DNA of 64,000 nucleotides, taken from NCBI RefSeq assembly GCF_042652345.1, contig NZ_JBHSJJ010000001.1, positions 310,001-374,000 of the forward strand, read 5' to 3'. Positions 34,328 to 44,739 of this stretch are shown in pieces (positions within the stretch are counted from its first letter, which is position 1; each line of letters starts with the position of its first letter). The notes beneath the pieces are model-generated. The model was not told the DNA's origin. It saw nothing but the letters and a program-made list of their open reading frames with translations, and did not search any database. The position numbers were made by a program, and so were the translations under genes. The stretch is from Negadavirga shengliensis. Lineage in GTDB: Bacteria; Bacteroidota; Bacteroidia; Cytophagales; Cyclobacteriaceae.

Positions 34328-34803
34328 TTCAGATGGGGTTTATATTTAAGCATTTCGATAAGCTGCAGCATGCTGTACAAGCTTACCAACAAGCCCATGA
34401 AACCCATCGCCGCATACATGACAGACATGTTGAGCTGTAAGGCGGGAGAAATTTGCAGGCTCACTATCCGGGCCAAGGGAATACTGAAAATAAACATCAC
34501 CATCATTAGCACAATGATACACAGTAATATAAAAATTTCAGTGACCCACCTGGCTTTGGGGGACATCTTGTCCAGAAAGGTATTGACACTTACATAGGCC
34601 CGGTCCTTTACAGCCAACCCCGCTGCAAGACTTACCATATAGATAAAGCAGAACCTGGCCATTTCTTCTGTCCAGTTGGGAGACCAGGGCAAAGCATAGC
34701 GGGCCACTATCTGCAGGATCACCACGCCGATCATCAACAGGAAACTCAACGTCACCATAAACGACAAAACCTTGTCCAAATAGGGAAGGGATAACTGTTT
34801 CAT
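34324..34803 (-). CDS. TRAP transporter small permease (DctQ type)
   Basis: Four-helix membrane subunit of 159 residues that pairs with the large permease. Helices lie at about 12-34, 46-62, 87-107 and 125-147. The family pattern is visible in VVILQIVARYALPWSPNWTEEMARFCFIYMVSLAA (RY...W.EE.AR), and FLDKMSPKARWVTEI before the third helix. It overlaps the substrate-binding gene upstream and the large permease gene downstream by four bases each, which means tight translational coupling. Without this subunit the transporter does not assemble in known systems. Confidence 0.93.
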   Translation of the reverse strand: MKQLSLPYLDKVLSFMVTLSFLLMIGVVILQIVARYALPWSPNWTEEMARFCFIYMVSLAAGLAVKDRAYVSVNTFLDKMSPKARWVTEIFILLCIIVLMMVMFIFSIPLARIVSLQISPALQLNMSVMYAAMGFMGLLVSLYSMLQLIEMLKYKPHLK

Positions 34804-35789
34804 TTAACTGCCTGGATTCTTTGTAAAAGATCTTTCTGCCCGTCGGAAAAAGCCTCCAAAACCGCTTTGCGCGCGGCCTCTTCAAAAGCGGCCCTGTCTA
34901 CTTCAATGAATTCCATACCCCTGTCCAACAGGTATTGGTAATCTTCTTCTTCCTGTTTCAAGAACAATTCATGTTCGTATGCCTGCATGATTTTAGCAGA
35001 CTCCAAAATCACCTGCTGAAGGTCAGCGGGAAGCATCTCAAATTTCTTGTTGCCCATGACCACATAGGCCCAGCTTTTTACGTGTTCCGTCAGCATGCAA
35101 TACTTCTGAACCTCATACAAACCCGCATCCCGGATCAACGCAAAGGGATTTTCCTGGCCATGTATGGTCGATTGCTGCAGTGCAGTGAAAACCTCCGAAA
35201 AAGCCATCGGGGTAGGCTTGGCACCCAAAGCGCTCCATGTTTTAACGTATAAGGACACTGCGGGTACCCGGAGGATCATGGAACTGAGCTCGTCGGGGTG
35301 ACGGATGGGCCGGTTGGCGGTGAGGTTCCTCGCACCCCGCTCAAACCAGGCAATGGGCCTGAAGCCGGCGATGTCCAGTATATGCTGTTCTATTTCTTTT
35401 CCCAGAGGTCCTCCTGCCACCTTTTTGAGGTGGTCACTGTCCCGTATTGCAAAGGGAGTAGCGCATAATATGGCATTGGGCAGGCTCCAACTTTGCAGTG
35501 ATTCCCCCGTGATCATAATATCCGCGCTGCCTGCAAGGATCCCGGTCAGAACATCCATCTCTTTGCCCAACTGCTCATTGGGGTAAACTTTGACTTCTAC
35601 CCGGCCGTTACTTCTCTTTTTTACTTCTTCGGCAAATTTAAGGCTGGCTTTATGCCAGCTGTGGTTCCTGTTGGCGAGGTGACCGAATCGAAGCGTAAAT
35701 TCTGGTTTTTCCTCCCCAACTCCCTGACAAGCCCCTAAAACCAGGGTTAAAAAAAAGAAACAAAAACTGCAGAAGCGATGGCAGGTCAT
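34800..35789 (-). CDS. TRAP transporter substrate-binding lipoprotein (DctP type)
   Basis: Periplasmic binding protein of 329 residues that delivers substrate to the permease pair. It starts with a lipoprotein signal (FCFFFLTLVLGAC, lipid Cys at residue 20), so it is anchored rather than free. DctP features: FTLRFGHLANRNHSWHKASLKFAEEVKKRSNGRVEVKVYPNEQLGKEMD in pieces across 31-80, then WFERGARNLTANRPIRHPDEL with the conserved Arg that grips a carboxylate, LRVPAVSLYVKTWSALGAKPTPMAFSEVFTALQQ, and DGQENP-like HGQENPFALI. These argue for an organic acid substrate. It is the first gene of the operon, translated ahead of DctQ with a four-base overlap. Confidence 0.93.
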   Translation of the reverse strand: MTCHRFCSFCFFFLTLVLGACQGVGEEKPEFTLRFGHLANRNHSWHKASLKFAEEVKKRSNGRVEVKVYPNEQLGKEMDVLTGILAGSADIMITGESLQSWSLPNAILCATPFAIRDSDHLKKVAGGPLGKEIEQHILDIAGFRPIAWFERGARNLTANRPIRHPDELSSMILRVPAVSLYVKTWSALGAKPTPMAFSEVFTALQQSTIHGQENPFALIRDAGLYEVQKYCMLTEHVKSWAYVVMGNKKFEMLPADLQQVILESAKIMQAYEHELFLKQEEEDYQYLLDRGMEFIEVDRAAFEEAARKAVLEAFSDGQKDLLQRIQAVK

Positions 35790-35864
35790 ATATTTGGGCT
35801 TAAGATACTGAAAGGCTTTAATATGCCGAAAAATACAAAAATTTGGCAGTAATCATAAAACCGT

Positions 35865-38800
35865 TCAGAATTTAGCCCCCACCACCATGGTCTTTTTTAT
35901 CTGCTTTACCGATCCGTCAGGATGTACCAGCTCACCCCATAATACGTAATAGCCCGGAGTTACCTTAGTTCCATTCTCATTTGTTCCGTTCCAGGTATAA
36001 AAACCTTTCTCCCCCCACAATTCATTTTCACAAATGGCCTTTACCTGAATACCTGTGCTGGAAAAAATCTTTAAGGATGCCATGTATCCCGGTCTTTCCA
36101 GTTGATAGTGAATGGTGGCAAACGGCCTTTCCCCCGGTGCATTGGGTACAAAAACGGGAGGATCCACCACGATCATGTCCTGGGCTTGTTTTTCCCCATA
36201 GGTTTGGGAATTTTTATACCCCGGCGTGGCATAGCCTGCATCCGCTGACGCAGAATGCCAATTGTGGGGGTTGTTTACCTCAGCATGAACCCCGTATCGC
36301 TCCAATGAAATGCCTTTAAGGTCCCTCAAAAAGCTGTGATGCATTCTCTCATGATAGTCAAATCTTTCAACCCATTGCTCTTCCGGATCCAGCAAAATCA
36401 CGGTGCCGGAAGTGATGGGGTAACTGGGGAGACTGGTCATCTGGTGAAAATTCTCGAATTTCCCTTTGGGGTAATGCTGCAAAAGCCTGTCAGCATCCGT
36501 GGTGAGCACCAAATAGCTGAAGGGTTCCAGGATAAGGTCCTGCCCTGAAATGACCCGGCGGTTACTGATCTCCTCGTTGGCGAAGTTGGCCAGTTTCCAG
36601 TTTTTTAGGTTCAGGTATTTGGTTGATTGGTTATAAATTTCCACAAACTTGGGCCCGCCGGTCCGGGGATTGAAAAGGACCTCGTTCAAGACAATATCCC
36701 CTTCTTCGGGTTTGCCGGGGATTTTAAATTCGGCTTGGGATAACAACGGATCCGTGTTGTTGCCTACACAGTCTTTCCAGCCGGAAATCTGAAGGGTATA
36801 AGCCTGATTGTCTTTCAGGTTTTCTCCCAAGACTACCCATACCCGGGACAGATCAGCAGTATCCTGGTACACTTCAGACACATTGAGCCTGGGCACCAAC
36901 AGGATGCCGGGGATATCTACATGGGCCAAGGGTTTTGAAAAAACGAGAGAAAGCTTATCCAGCGATTTTACTTCCACAGCTAACAACTGCGGCCTTGTTC
37001 TATCCGGGCTATCATCGAATACAGAATTCATTTTCCCGGGCGTTCCCCTTTTTGCATCTTGCGAGGGCCTTATATTTTGATCTGATATACAAGGGTAATA
37101 AGGATTCACCAGTTCAAGACTATAACCTGACTGGGCAATGGTGCCGGAGCCATAGGTTCCGGTATTATAAACAAACCGGTCGATCAAAGTCCCCCGGCGA
37201 TCAGAAATGCTCACCTCATCCTCTTCATTCAACAAAGTTGGCCAGTGATTCAGGCCGATGACCCTGCCATATGGCATGAAATTTTGGACCTGATTGATCG
37301 GACATAAAATAACGTGTTCTTTTGGGTCAATGGTTTCCCTCGGAAAAACAGTGGTTGTCCTGGAATTGGCCAAAAGATAGCCCCCTAAATAATAGGTCTT
37401 ATCGCTGGCATTATAAATCTCCACATATTCCACATGAGGCAAAGTCTGACTTGGCCGGGGTGCCGCCATCACTTCATTGATCACGATGTCCCTGAAATTC
37501 GGATAAGCGATTTCATCCATGATGAAAGACAAAACCGTCTCATTGACAGAATTCCCATGCCGGTCTTCAATATGTTGGATACTCAACTCGTAAGGCATGC
37601 CTGAATGAAACGCCTGTTCAAACACCAACAAAACCTGATTGGGATGGGAAAGCGGCAGTACCTCCATGGGATGTGTGCCGTTGATTTCATAAAACCCGGG
37701 AACCACTGCGAGGATCGGATCAAGCGGCTCATCAAAATGTAAACGCAATTCGTATTCCGTGATGACCTCCACTTCTACCAATTTTGGGGGAATTGTGTCC
37801 CATTCCAATAACCTTATGGAACCCGGATGGATTTTTTGATTTTCCCCTAACCTTGGCGGTACCTGTAGTTGGTATACCTGTCCCTCCAACAGGGGACTTT
37901 CCAACACCAATTTTAAATGGGCCGGGTTACTCTGGTTATGGATGGCCTCTATGTTTTGGGGGTCATCCGCCAATTTAAACGATCCCAACAAAGGCGTATT
38001 TAAGTCCAATGCGGTCTCATGGTAAACCTGGATCATTTGTGAATTTTCAGGCCAGACCGCTGTGATCCCGTCATCGTATGTCAAGGAAGTCTCAAGTTTA
38101 TGGCCAGAGGAGCCACGTTTGTTTTTTACTTCCAACACTTCGACAGCCACACTATCCCCAAGCCGCAGGCCATCAAAAAGTTCCAACTCCAGTTCAAACC
38201 CGTTTTCCTTTAGCCTCGCATATTTTATACCCTTATGATTAACCAGATACCGATCAGGCAATATGGACAGGGAGGGATCAAGAAAATGTGAGAAGCACAG
38301 CACAAGGTGATGGGCATCCCATAAATAAGCTTGACCAATCTGCGGCAGGGAATTGTCCAGTCTGTATTCCAGATCGTAGGCGGTATTTCCCAATAAATCC
38401 TGGAGTTCGGGAAATTTTATCCTTATCTCATCTTCTTTAAGGGCGATTTGGGACTTAACAAGGAGGCTTTTCTCACCATCCATCTCCCAGTCTAAGTGGA
38501 CAAGACCCCCCACGGCCACGTTTTCCGGAAACATCACCGGTTTATCAAAATCAATCCTGACCTCAAATGGGCTGATCAATGAGGCCGAAATGATTTCGGG
38601 CGGAATGACATCATACACAAAAGCCCTGTTGATGGTGCGGGGCATCTCCACCCCATAAACATCCCGGAGGTTTCTGATGGACAGCTGGTAGTCCACGCGG
38701 TTTGCAAACTTTTTCCGGAACTGTAGTTCTGCCGCATTGGGCGCTTTGAAATGAATTTTCTCCGGATTTCCGATCCCCTCATTTACGGTGTAATTCTGAT

Positions 38801-41800
38801 GGATCAAGGCATGTTTTTCATCCATCGATTTGTTAAATGTCACCCACAGCGTGCTGTCGTTACGGACATCCACGTCAGTAATAGCAATACTCCTGGTATC
38901 CCAGATAAAGGATTTTTTAAGGGTATTGATCGGATTACCATCCATGTCTTTTATGCCTTCGACTCTCAGTTCTAGAGGGGTGTTGGCTGGAAGTTCCTCC
39001 CTGAAAAGCAGGTGAAAGTACAATGGGGATGTTGCATCCCGGTAAACCCTTTCCGGCTGTACCGGATTTTTGTTCAATAAATAGGAATGAAGCTGCACAG
39101 CTGCCACACTGTCTACCGGTATTTTATACTGAACCTGCAAATGGGTAGGGCCTGAAAAAACCAACGTGTCCAATTGATCGTCCAAATAAAATTCCAAAGC
39201 GGTTTTATCTGCCCGGTTTCCTGTCAGGTCCAAAATGTTCCGGGCATAGAATTGATAGGCTTGTCCCAACTCCAAAGGTGGATCCAACGCCATCTGTATG
39301 GTTTGGGAGTCAAGCGCCTGAAGATTTTTGATTTGACCTTCATAAGGTACAATCCCGAATTGGTCCGAATGCAGGGAACGGTAAAGGTCCAGGGGTTCAT
39401 CAAAATAAAGTTTGAATTCATCATCAGCCAAAGCGGAAATTCCAATGAGCACCGGTGGTTCGGTGTCATAGGTAAAGGTATAATATCGCTCATCAAGGCC
39501 AAGGCCATAGCAGTCCCTCACCCCTGTGATTTCCAACAAGTAGGATTCTCCCGAAACCAGTTCGAGCGGGTTCGTCAAAGTAAGCATCTCCGTATCCATG
39601 CTCTGCAATTCCGCTAACGTGTCCTCAAAATATACTTTTATGCTGTCCCGGGATTTCGAATCGGGGATTTTGGAAAACAACACCTCTATTTGGTTTTCGT
39701 CATTGAGACGAACCTCACGGATAATAAATGGACGTGGGTCCGGCTCTTCGCTGAAAACGGAATTAACAGCTCCCGGTGTGCCTCCCTGGCTGGAAACCGA
39801 GGCTTTCCAGTTATACCGGTCCGTGCAGGAGACATACGGATTGATTCGCTCCAGCGACCAGCCTCCCTGTGATTTCTGGGCATCCCGGTACCAGGAAGTG
39901 TCATAGCTTAGGCTGTCGATCACTCCGAAAGCATCGGCCAGCAAAATCTCCCCGGAACCATTGGGAAGGGCTCTGAAGGGACTGACGCCCGCTGCAGATG
40001 CCCACTGGCTGAATACCTCGGTCTTGGAAGCCGGGCACAGCAACGCAAAACCACCTGCCTCCAGGGTCAGGTCGGAGATGATTCCTCCGTTGTAAGTGAA
40101 TCCTGCCAAGCGGATGGGTTTGTCGGTCCGGTTATGCAGTTCTATGTATTCGTCCGTAGAGGCAGTGGGCAACACAGGGTCGGGAGGAGCCAGTCCTTTT
40201 GGGTTTGGGTCCGCCATGAACTCGTTGATGATGACCGCGCCAAAAGGCGTGGGGCTGCTCCAGTCGAAATCATGCACCAACAATTTCACTTCCGGATCAA
40301 TCCCGCCCCTTTCTCCGTAGTTGAGCGTGAGCTCAAACCGGTTGCTGTACAGGTACTCTCCGAAGTCCAGCACCAAAACGCTGTCCTGGATTTCCCAATT
40401 TTCAGGGGACCCATAGCCTGGGCTAAGCATTGCACTTGTAAACTCGATGCCGTCGATCAACTCGTTAAAATGAACGGCCAGGCTGTTTTCCCCATGTTTT
40501 TCCACCCGGTTTATGGAAAGGTCATCCGGCTCCTCTATGGGATCTCCAGGATCCGGCCCCGGATCTTTCCCATCTTCCTCTCCGCTCAACTCCAGCACAT
40601 AAGAAAAATCCGTTGGTGGATTGCCATAACAGTCCCTCAGGTTTTTGATTTCCAGCAAATAGCTGTTCCCGGAGGTCAGGGGAACCGGGCTACTGAAATG
40701 GATACTTTGCGCGGTAATTTTTTCAGGCAGCACTGCCTTACCCTCCAGCAGGACCTGGATTCCGTCATGGAACGCCGGATCAATGTTTCCCGAAAACCAA
40801 ACTTCTATATGGCTCGCTTCCAAAACAGTTACCTCAACAAGGGACAATTCCGAGGGGCCGGTTTCATACACGGAATTCCTCATTCCCGGGGTGCCGCCCT
40901 GGTCGGAAACCGATGCCTTCCAGTTGAAACTTCCCTGACAGGAAATATAGGGATCCATCCTTTCGAGCGACCAGCCTCCCCGCGTCTTGTCGCTGTCCTG
41001 GTACCAGGAAGTGTCGTAGTTCAGACTGTCGATCACCCCGAAGGCATCGGCAATGTGAATCTGACCGGAATTATTGGAAAGAGCCCTAAAAGGGCTTACA
41101 CCCGTAGTGGGTCCCCACTGGTTGAACTCCGTTGTCTTGCTGGCCGGGACCAGCAGTACATAGCCCCCTCCCTCCAAAGTAACAGGCTCTACGGCACCGT
41201 CATTGTAGGTAAAACCTGTTAAAAGAATAGGCTTGTCTGACCGGTTATAGAGTTCTATGTATTCATCATTGGTGGCTGTGGGCAAAACGGGATCGGGCGG
41301 GACCGATCCTTTAGGATTGGGATCGGCCATGAATTCATTGATGACGATGGTGCCAAAAGGAACGGGACTTACCCATTCCAAATCGTGGGCCAGCCACATT
41401 TCAGTATCCTCTTCTGATTTTTCATGGTACTCAATAGTCAACTCATAATGGTTAGGATACAAGTAGTCCCCGAATTCCACCCAAAGGAGACTGTCGTTTA
41501 ACGCCCAATTGACGGCTTCTCCATAACCATGATTTAAGCCGATGTTTTTGATATCAAACGCCTCTTTCAGGTCATTTCTTCCAAAGGAAATAGCCCAGCC
41601 CTTGTCATCATATCTTTCAATCTGTTCTATTTTAAGACTGTCTTTTCCTTGTATGGGATCTTCTATATCCGGGTCTTCGCTACCTGGATCTTCTTCTCTC
41701 GGATCCGGCTCGCCGGCTTCTCCATGTATTATAAAATCATCTATAAACAGCCTTGCGGCAGTGCCGCTTCCCTGGCCATAACGCACATCCAGTCTGATAA

Positions 41801-42302
41801 ATACCACCTCTTTACCCAGCAAATTTGAGGGCATCTCAAAAAGATATTCCTGATAAGGAGTGTCCTCATTGGGAAAACTTTCCGGAGTGCCTATGGGCTG
41901 CATTTCCCCAAAATTTTCCGGGGAGTCTTCCGAAAAGGAATAATAGACCTCCACAGGCCTGTTTCCCGAGCCATTTTTTCCGGTTTTCGCCTGAAAGGAA
42001 ATTCTGCTGTTTTTCAGTCCAATAGTGGATGTTTTTATGTAAATTTGCGCGTCGAAAGAGCCGATGGTCTGGATACCCAGGGCTTGGGAGCCGTTGATAC
42101 CTTCCCCACTGGCTTGGAAGACCCTCATGGAACTGGCCCGTACGTCGTTGGCAGACCAGTTGGGCAAAAATTCTTCAGGATGGTTAGTGATCATAAAATT
42201 GCTTTCAAAATCCTGATCGATAAAAGTTTCGGTTTCTTCGAAAAGTGCAAAACCTAGTATGGAAAAAGCAATGAAACCCCATACAAAAATGCAGGTTTTC
42301 AT
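35865..42302 (-). CDS. Giant secreted protein with four lamin-tail domains and Ig-like repeats
   Basis: A 2145-residue exported protein, likely surface-bound or secreted. It starts with a signal peptide (CIFVWGFIAFSILGFALF). Residues about 30-190 look like a jelly-roll module; a Asp/Glu/Pro-rich linker follows. Lamin-tail domains begin near 317, 687, 1604 and 1870, each opening I-V-I-N-E-x-M/L and containing E-Y/F-I/V-E-I/L-Y-N. The first two are close copies 370 residues apart (GGWSLERMDPYISC against GGWSLERINPYVSC), so the gene grew by internal duplication. Between them are many Ig-like units with the pattern SYLLEIxxLRDCYG. The last 80 residues resemble FlgD/C-terminal sorting-like Ig (GYYVLWGELVHPDGSVKQIKK). 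Such proteins may bind DNA or act as adhesins; no enzyme motif is visible. Confidence 0.88.
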   Translation of the reverse strand: MKTCIFVWGFIAFSILGFALFEETETFIDQDFESNFMITNHPEEFLPNWSANDVRASSMRVFQASGEGINGSQALGIQTIGSFDAQIYIKTSTIGLKNSRISFQAKTGKNGSGNRPVEVYYSFSEDSPENFGEMQPIGTPESFPNEDTPYQEYLFEMPSNLLGKEVVFIRLDVRYGQGSGTAARLFIDDFIIHGEAGEPDPREEDPGSEDPDIEDPIQGKDSLKIEQIERYDDKGWAISFGRNDLKEAFDIKNIGLNHGYGEAVNWALNDSLLWVEFGDYLYPNHYELTIEYHEKSEEDTEMWLAHDLEWVSPVPFGTIVINEFMADPNPKGSVPPDPVLPTATNDEYIELYNRSDKPILLTGFTYNDGAVEPVTLEGGGYVLLVPASKTTEFNQWGPTTGVSPFRALSNNSGQIHIADAFGVIDSLNYDTSWYQDSDKTRGGWSLERMDPYISCQGSFNWKASVSDQGGTPGMRNSVYETGPSELSLVEVTVLEASHIEVWFSGNIDPAFHDGIQVLLEGKAVLPEKITAQSIHFSSPVPLTSGNSYLLEIKNLRDCYGNPPTDFSYVLELSGEEDGKDPGPDPGDPIEEPDDLSINRVEKHGENSLAVHFNELIDGIEFTSAMLSPGYGSPENWEIQDSVLVLDFGEYLYSNRFELTLNYGERGGIDPEVKLLVHDFDWSSPTPFGAVIINEFMADPNPKGLAPPDPVLPTASTDEYIELHNRTDKPIRLAGFTYNGGIISDLTLEAGGFALLCPASKTEVFSQWASAAGVSPFRALPNGSGEILLADAFGVIDSLSYDTSWYRDAQKSQGGWSLERINPYVSCTDRYNWKASVSSQGGTPGAVNSVFSEEPDPRPFIIREVRLNDENQIEVLFSKIPDSKSRDSIKVYFEDTLAELQSMDTEMLTLTNPLELVSGESYLLEITGVRDCYGLGLDERYYTFTYDTEPPVLIGISALADDEFKLYFDEPLDLYRSLHSDQFGIVPYEGQIKNLQALDSQTIQMALDPPLELGQAYQFYARNILDLTGNRADKTALEFYLDDQLDTLVFSGPTHLQVQYKIPVDSVAAVQLHSYLLNKNPVQPERVYRDATSPLYFHLLFREELPANTPLELRVEGIKDMDGNPINTLKKSFIWDTRSIAITDVDVRNDSTLWVTFNKSMDEKHALIHQNYTVNEGIGNPEKIHFKAPNAAELQFRKKFANRVDYQLSIRNLRDVYGVEMPRTINRAFVYDVIPPEIISASLISPFEVRIDFDKPVMFPENVAVGGLVHLDWEMDGEKSLLVKSQIALKEDEIRIKFPELQDLLGNTAYDLEYRLDNSLPQIGQAYLWDAHHLVLCFSHFLDPSLSILPDRYLVNHKGIKYARLKENGFELELELFDGLRLGDSVAVEVLEVKNKRGSSGHKLETSLTYDDGITAVWPENSQMIQVYHETALDLNTPLLGSFKLADDPQNIEAIHNQSNPAHLKLVLESPLLEGQVYQLQVPPRLGENQKIHPGSIRLLEWDTIPPKLVEVEVITEYELRLHFDEPLDPILAVVPGFYEINGTHPMEVLPLSHPNQVLLVFEQAFHSGMPYELSIQHIEDRHGNSVNETVLSFIMDEIAYPNFRDIVINEVMAAPRPSQTLPHVEYVEIYNASDKTYYLGGYLLANSRTTTVFPRETIDPKEHVILCPINQVQNFMPYGRVIGLNHWPTLLNEEDEVSISDRRGTLIDRFVYNTGTYGSGTIAQSGYSLELVNPYYPCISDQNIRPSQDAKRGTPGKMNSVFDDSPDRTRPQLLAVEVKSLDKLSLVFSKPLAHVDIPGILLVPRLNVSEVYQDTADLSRVWVVLGENLKDNQAYTLQISGWKDCVGNNTDPLLSQAEFKIPGKPEEGDIVLNEVLFNPRTGGPKFVEIYNQSTKYLNLKNWKLANFANEEISNRRVISGQDLILEPFSYLVLTTDADRLLQHYPKGKFENFHQMTSLPSYPITSGTVILLDPEEQWVERFDYHERMHHSFLRDLKGISLERYGVHAEVNNPHNWHSASADAGYATPGYKNSQTYGEKQAQDMIVVDPPVFVPNAPGERPFATIHYQLERPGYMASLKIFSSTGIQVKAICENELWGEKGFYTWNGTNENGTKVTPGYYVLWGELVHPDGSVKQIKKTMVVGAKF

Positions 42303-42433
42303 GCGTTTAAGTTAGTAAAAACTTAGAAATAAAAAAATATTGACTGTAAATTTTGCGGTGCATGGTAAAATTCACCCGCTGCAATGACCGTTCAAAAGAC
42401 AATTATTGAACAAATCAGTAACCAAATAAATAT

Positions 42434-43423
42434 ATGAAACTAGCCGTAGTGGGAGCCACCGGTTTGGTCGGCTCGGAAATTCTGGAAGTGCTGGATGAGC
42501 ACAATTTCGATTATGATGAACTGCTTTTGGTAGCAAGTGAAAGAAGCGTGGGTAAGAAGATTAAATACAAGGGCAAAGAATTCACTGTTATCGGTTTATC
42601 CCAGGCTGTTTCTGAAAAACCGGACATCGCCATTTTCTCGGCGGGTGGAAGCACTTCATTGGAATGGGCTCCTAAATTCGCAGAAGCAGGGACCATCGTT
42701 ATCGACAACTCCTCGGCCTGGAGGATGGATCCGACTAAAAAACTCGTGGTTCCTGAGATCAACGGCAAGTCACTCCGTATCGATGACCGCATCATTGCCA
42801 ACCCCAACTGTTCTACCATTCAGATGGTACTGGCTTTGGCGCCATTGAAGGAAAGATACGGTATCAGGAGGATAGTTGTTTCTACTTACCAGTCGGTAAC
42901 CGGAACCGGAAAAGCAGCCGTGGATCAGATGATGGCCGAACGTGAGGGCAGGGAAGCCGAAAGGGTATATCCCCACAAAATCGATCTCAATGTATTGCCC
43001 CACATTGATGTCTTTCAGGAAAACGGCTACACCAAGGAAGAAATGAAGATGATCAACGAGACCAAGAAGATCTTCGATGATCCGTCCATACAGGTCACCG
43101 CCACCACGGTAAGAATCCCCGTGATGGGAGGACACTCGGAGTCGGTAAATGTGGAATTTAAAAATGACTTTGATCTGGATGAGGTGAGGAAAATTCTTTC
43201 CAACACCCCTGGTGTGGTGGTACAGGATGATCCTGCCAGCAATGTGTATCCCATGCCTATCCATGCCCATAAAAAGGATGAGGTATTTGTGGGAAGACTT
43301 CGCAGGGATGAAAGCCAGCCCAACACGCTGAACATGTGGATCGTGGCCGATAACCTTCGGAAAGGAGCGGCCACCAATGCCGTACAGATCGCGGAGTACC
43401 TTGCTGAACACAGCATGGCTTGA
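42434..43423 (+). CDS. asd: Aspartate-semialdehyde dehydrogenase
   Basis: Reduces beta-aspartyl phosphate to aspartate semialdehyde with NADPH, on the path to lysine, threonine, methionine and diaminopimelate. The 329 residues start MKLAVVGATGLVGSEILEVL, the dinucleotide-binding GxxGxxG. Active-site Cys126 is in IANPNCSTIQM. SAGGSTSLEWAPKFAEAG, VIDNSSAWRMD, VVSTYQSVTGTGKAAVDQM and RIPVMGGHSESVNVEF are family motifs; the late HAHKKDEVFVGRLRRD holds the usual substrate-binding Arg region. Length is normal. The methyltransferase gene starts at or just before its stop, so the two are co-transcribed. Confidence 0.96.
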   Translation: MKLAVVGATGLVGSEILEVLDEHNFDYDELLLVASERSVGKKIKYKGKEFTVIGLSQAVSEKPDIAIFSAGGSTSLEWAPKFAEAGTIVIDNSSAWRMDPTKKLVVPEINGKSLRIDDRIIANPNCSTIQMVLALAPLKERYGIRRIVVSTYQSVTGTGKAAVDQMMAEREGREAERVYPHKIDLNVLPHIDVFQENGYTKEEMKMINETKKIFDDPSIQVTATTVRIPVMGGHSESVNVEFKNDFDLDEVRKILSNTPGVVVQDDPASNVYPMPIHAHKKDEVFVGRLRRDESQPNTLNMWIVADNLRKGAATNAVQIAEYLAEHSMA

Positions 43424-44621
43424 TTTGGAAAATAGACATCCATACAACGATGCCTTTAGACAATTTGTGCAGGACCATCTCCATGATGATCCTGCACATT
43501 TGCTTTTAAGCCGCAAACCCGGTCCTGAATTTGACCTGAAGGCTGCCGTCCATCAGATTGCCATGCGGCAAAAAGCAGCCGGAAAGCTCCCCGCATTTTG
43601 CCGGGAACCCGGATTGATTTTCCCTCCAAGCCTCTCTTTGGAACAATCCTCCTCCGAGATGACGGCCATTTTTAAAAAACAGCTTGTTGCCGGAAAAACC
43701 TTTATAGACCTCACCGGTGGATTCGGTGTGGACACTTATTTTATGGGCCGGGCCTTCGAAAAAATCACCTATGTGGAGCAACAGGAGGAGCTGGTAAACA
43801 TTGCCCTCCACAATTTTCCATTGCTGTTTGAAGCCAACACTTACACCATCATACATGGGGATGGCCTGAATTATCTGGCCGCTAGGTCTGCGAATTATGA
43901 CTGCCTTTTTGTAGATCCTGCCAGAAGAGGGCGCGGTGATCAAAAACTTTATAAATTACAGGATTGCGAACCCGATGTGGTTTCCAACTGGGCCCTCTTA
44001 CAACAAAAGGCCAGACAGATACTGATAAAAGCTTCCCCTATGCTCGACCTCAGCATGGCCAAAACGGAAATCCCGGATATTCAGGAGATGCATATCCTGT
44101 CTGTAAAAAACGAGGTCAGAGAAGTATTGCTTCTCTATAAGTCGAATCTCCCCGCCACATCCACAAGGATATTCGCCCATGAGTTGGATCCTACGGGAAC
44201 GCATACCTTTGATTTTACCTTTGAAGAAGAATCAGCCGCACAACCCAGGATAGAAGGGCCTTTCGGTTACCTTATCCTGCCTCCGGCGGCGGTGCTGAAA
44301 GCCGGTGCTTTTAAGACCTTTGCGCTGAGGCATGGACTGGCGAAACTCCATCCTCACACGCATCTTTACACCTGTGGGGATCTACCGGCAGACATTCCCG
44401 GCAGGATCTTTCAGGTAATGGGGGAGATCAAACTGAACCGCAAAACCATTCAGACAGCTTTTCCGGACGGCAAGGTCAATGTCCTGGTCAGGAACCATCC
44501 GCTCAACGCCGCCGAACTTAAAAGCCGGTACCGTCTGAAGGACGGGGGGGAGGATTACCTGATCGCCTGCACCCCCGCGGACGGAAGGCCGAGGGCTTAT
44601 TGGTGTAAGCGGATAAAGTGA
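43377..44621 (+). CDS. Class I SAM-dependent methyltransferase with THUMP-like C-terminal region
   Basis: Predicted RNA methyltransferase-like protein of up to 414 residues. The Rossmann core is at about 105-215: TFIDLTGGFGVDTYFMG (SAM loop), ITYVEQQEELVNIA (acidic ribose residue) and the active-site strand YDCLFVDPARRGRGDQKLY, where DPARR replaces the NPPY of relatives. The N-terminal part (NDAFRQFVQDHLHDDPAHLLL) and the C-terminal PDGKVNVLVRNHPLNAAELKSRYRLKDGG are typical of a Bacteroidota family annotated as THUMP-like. The ATG at 43377 overlaps asd by 47 bases; a TTG at 43425, one base after the asd stop, may be the true start, since homologues begin near FRQFV. Its target is not known. 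Confidence 0.85.
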   Translation: MPYRSRSTLLNTAWLDLENRHPYNDAFRQFVQDHLHDDPAHLLLSRKPGPEFDLKAAVHQIAMRQKAAGKLPAFCREPGLIFPPSLSLEQSSSEMTAIFKKQLVAGKTFIDLTGGFGVDTYFMGRAFEKITYVEQQEELVNIALHNFPLLFEANTYTIIHGDGLNYLAARSANYDCLFVDPARRGRGDQKLYKLQDCEPDVVSNWALLQQKARQILIKASPMLDLSMAKTEIPDIQEMHILSVKNEVREVLLLYKSNLPATSTRIFAHELDPTGTHTFDFTFEEESAAQPRIEGPFGYLILPPAAVLKAGAFKTFALRHGLAKLHPHTHLYTCGDLPADIPGRIFQVMGEIKLNRKTIQTAFPDGKVNVLVRNHPLNAAELKSRYRLKDGGEDYLIACTPADGRPRAYWCKRIK

Positions 44622-44739
44622 TCATAAACATTTCTCAGTTTTTAGTCAGCCCGACAATCCGGGTACACTTGATCAACTTAATTTCACCTGCATTTCAATC
44701 ATTTTTATTATCTTCCCTCTCTCAATCGATAAACCTATT

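Noticed and set aside
40134..41222. 362-codon plus-strand frame within the lamin-tail protein gene
   Set aside because: Antisense shadow of the duplicated lamin-tail region; no recognisable protein features.
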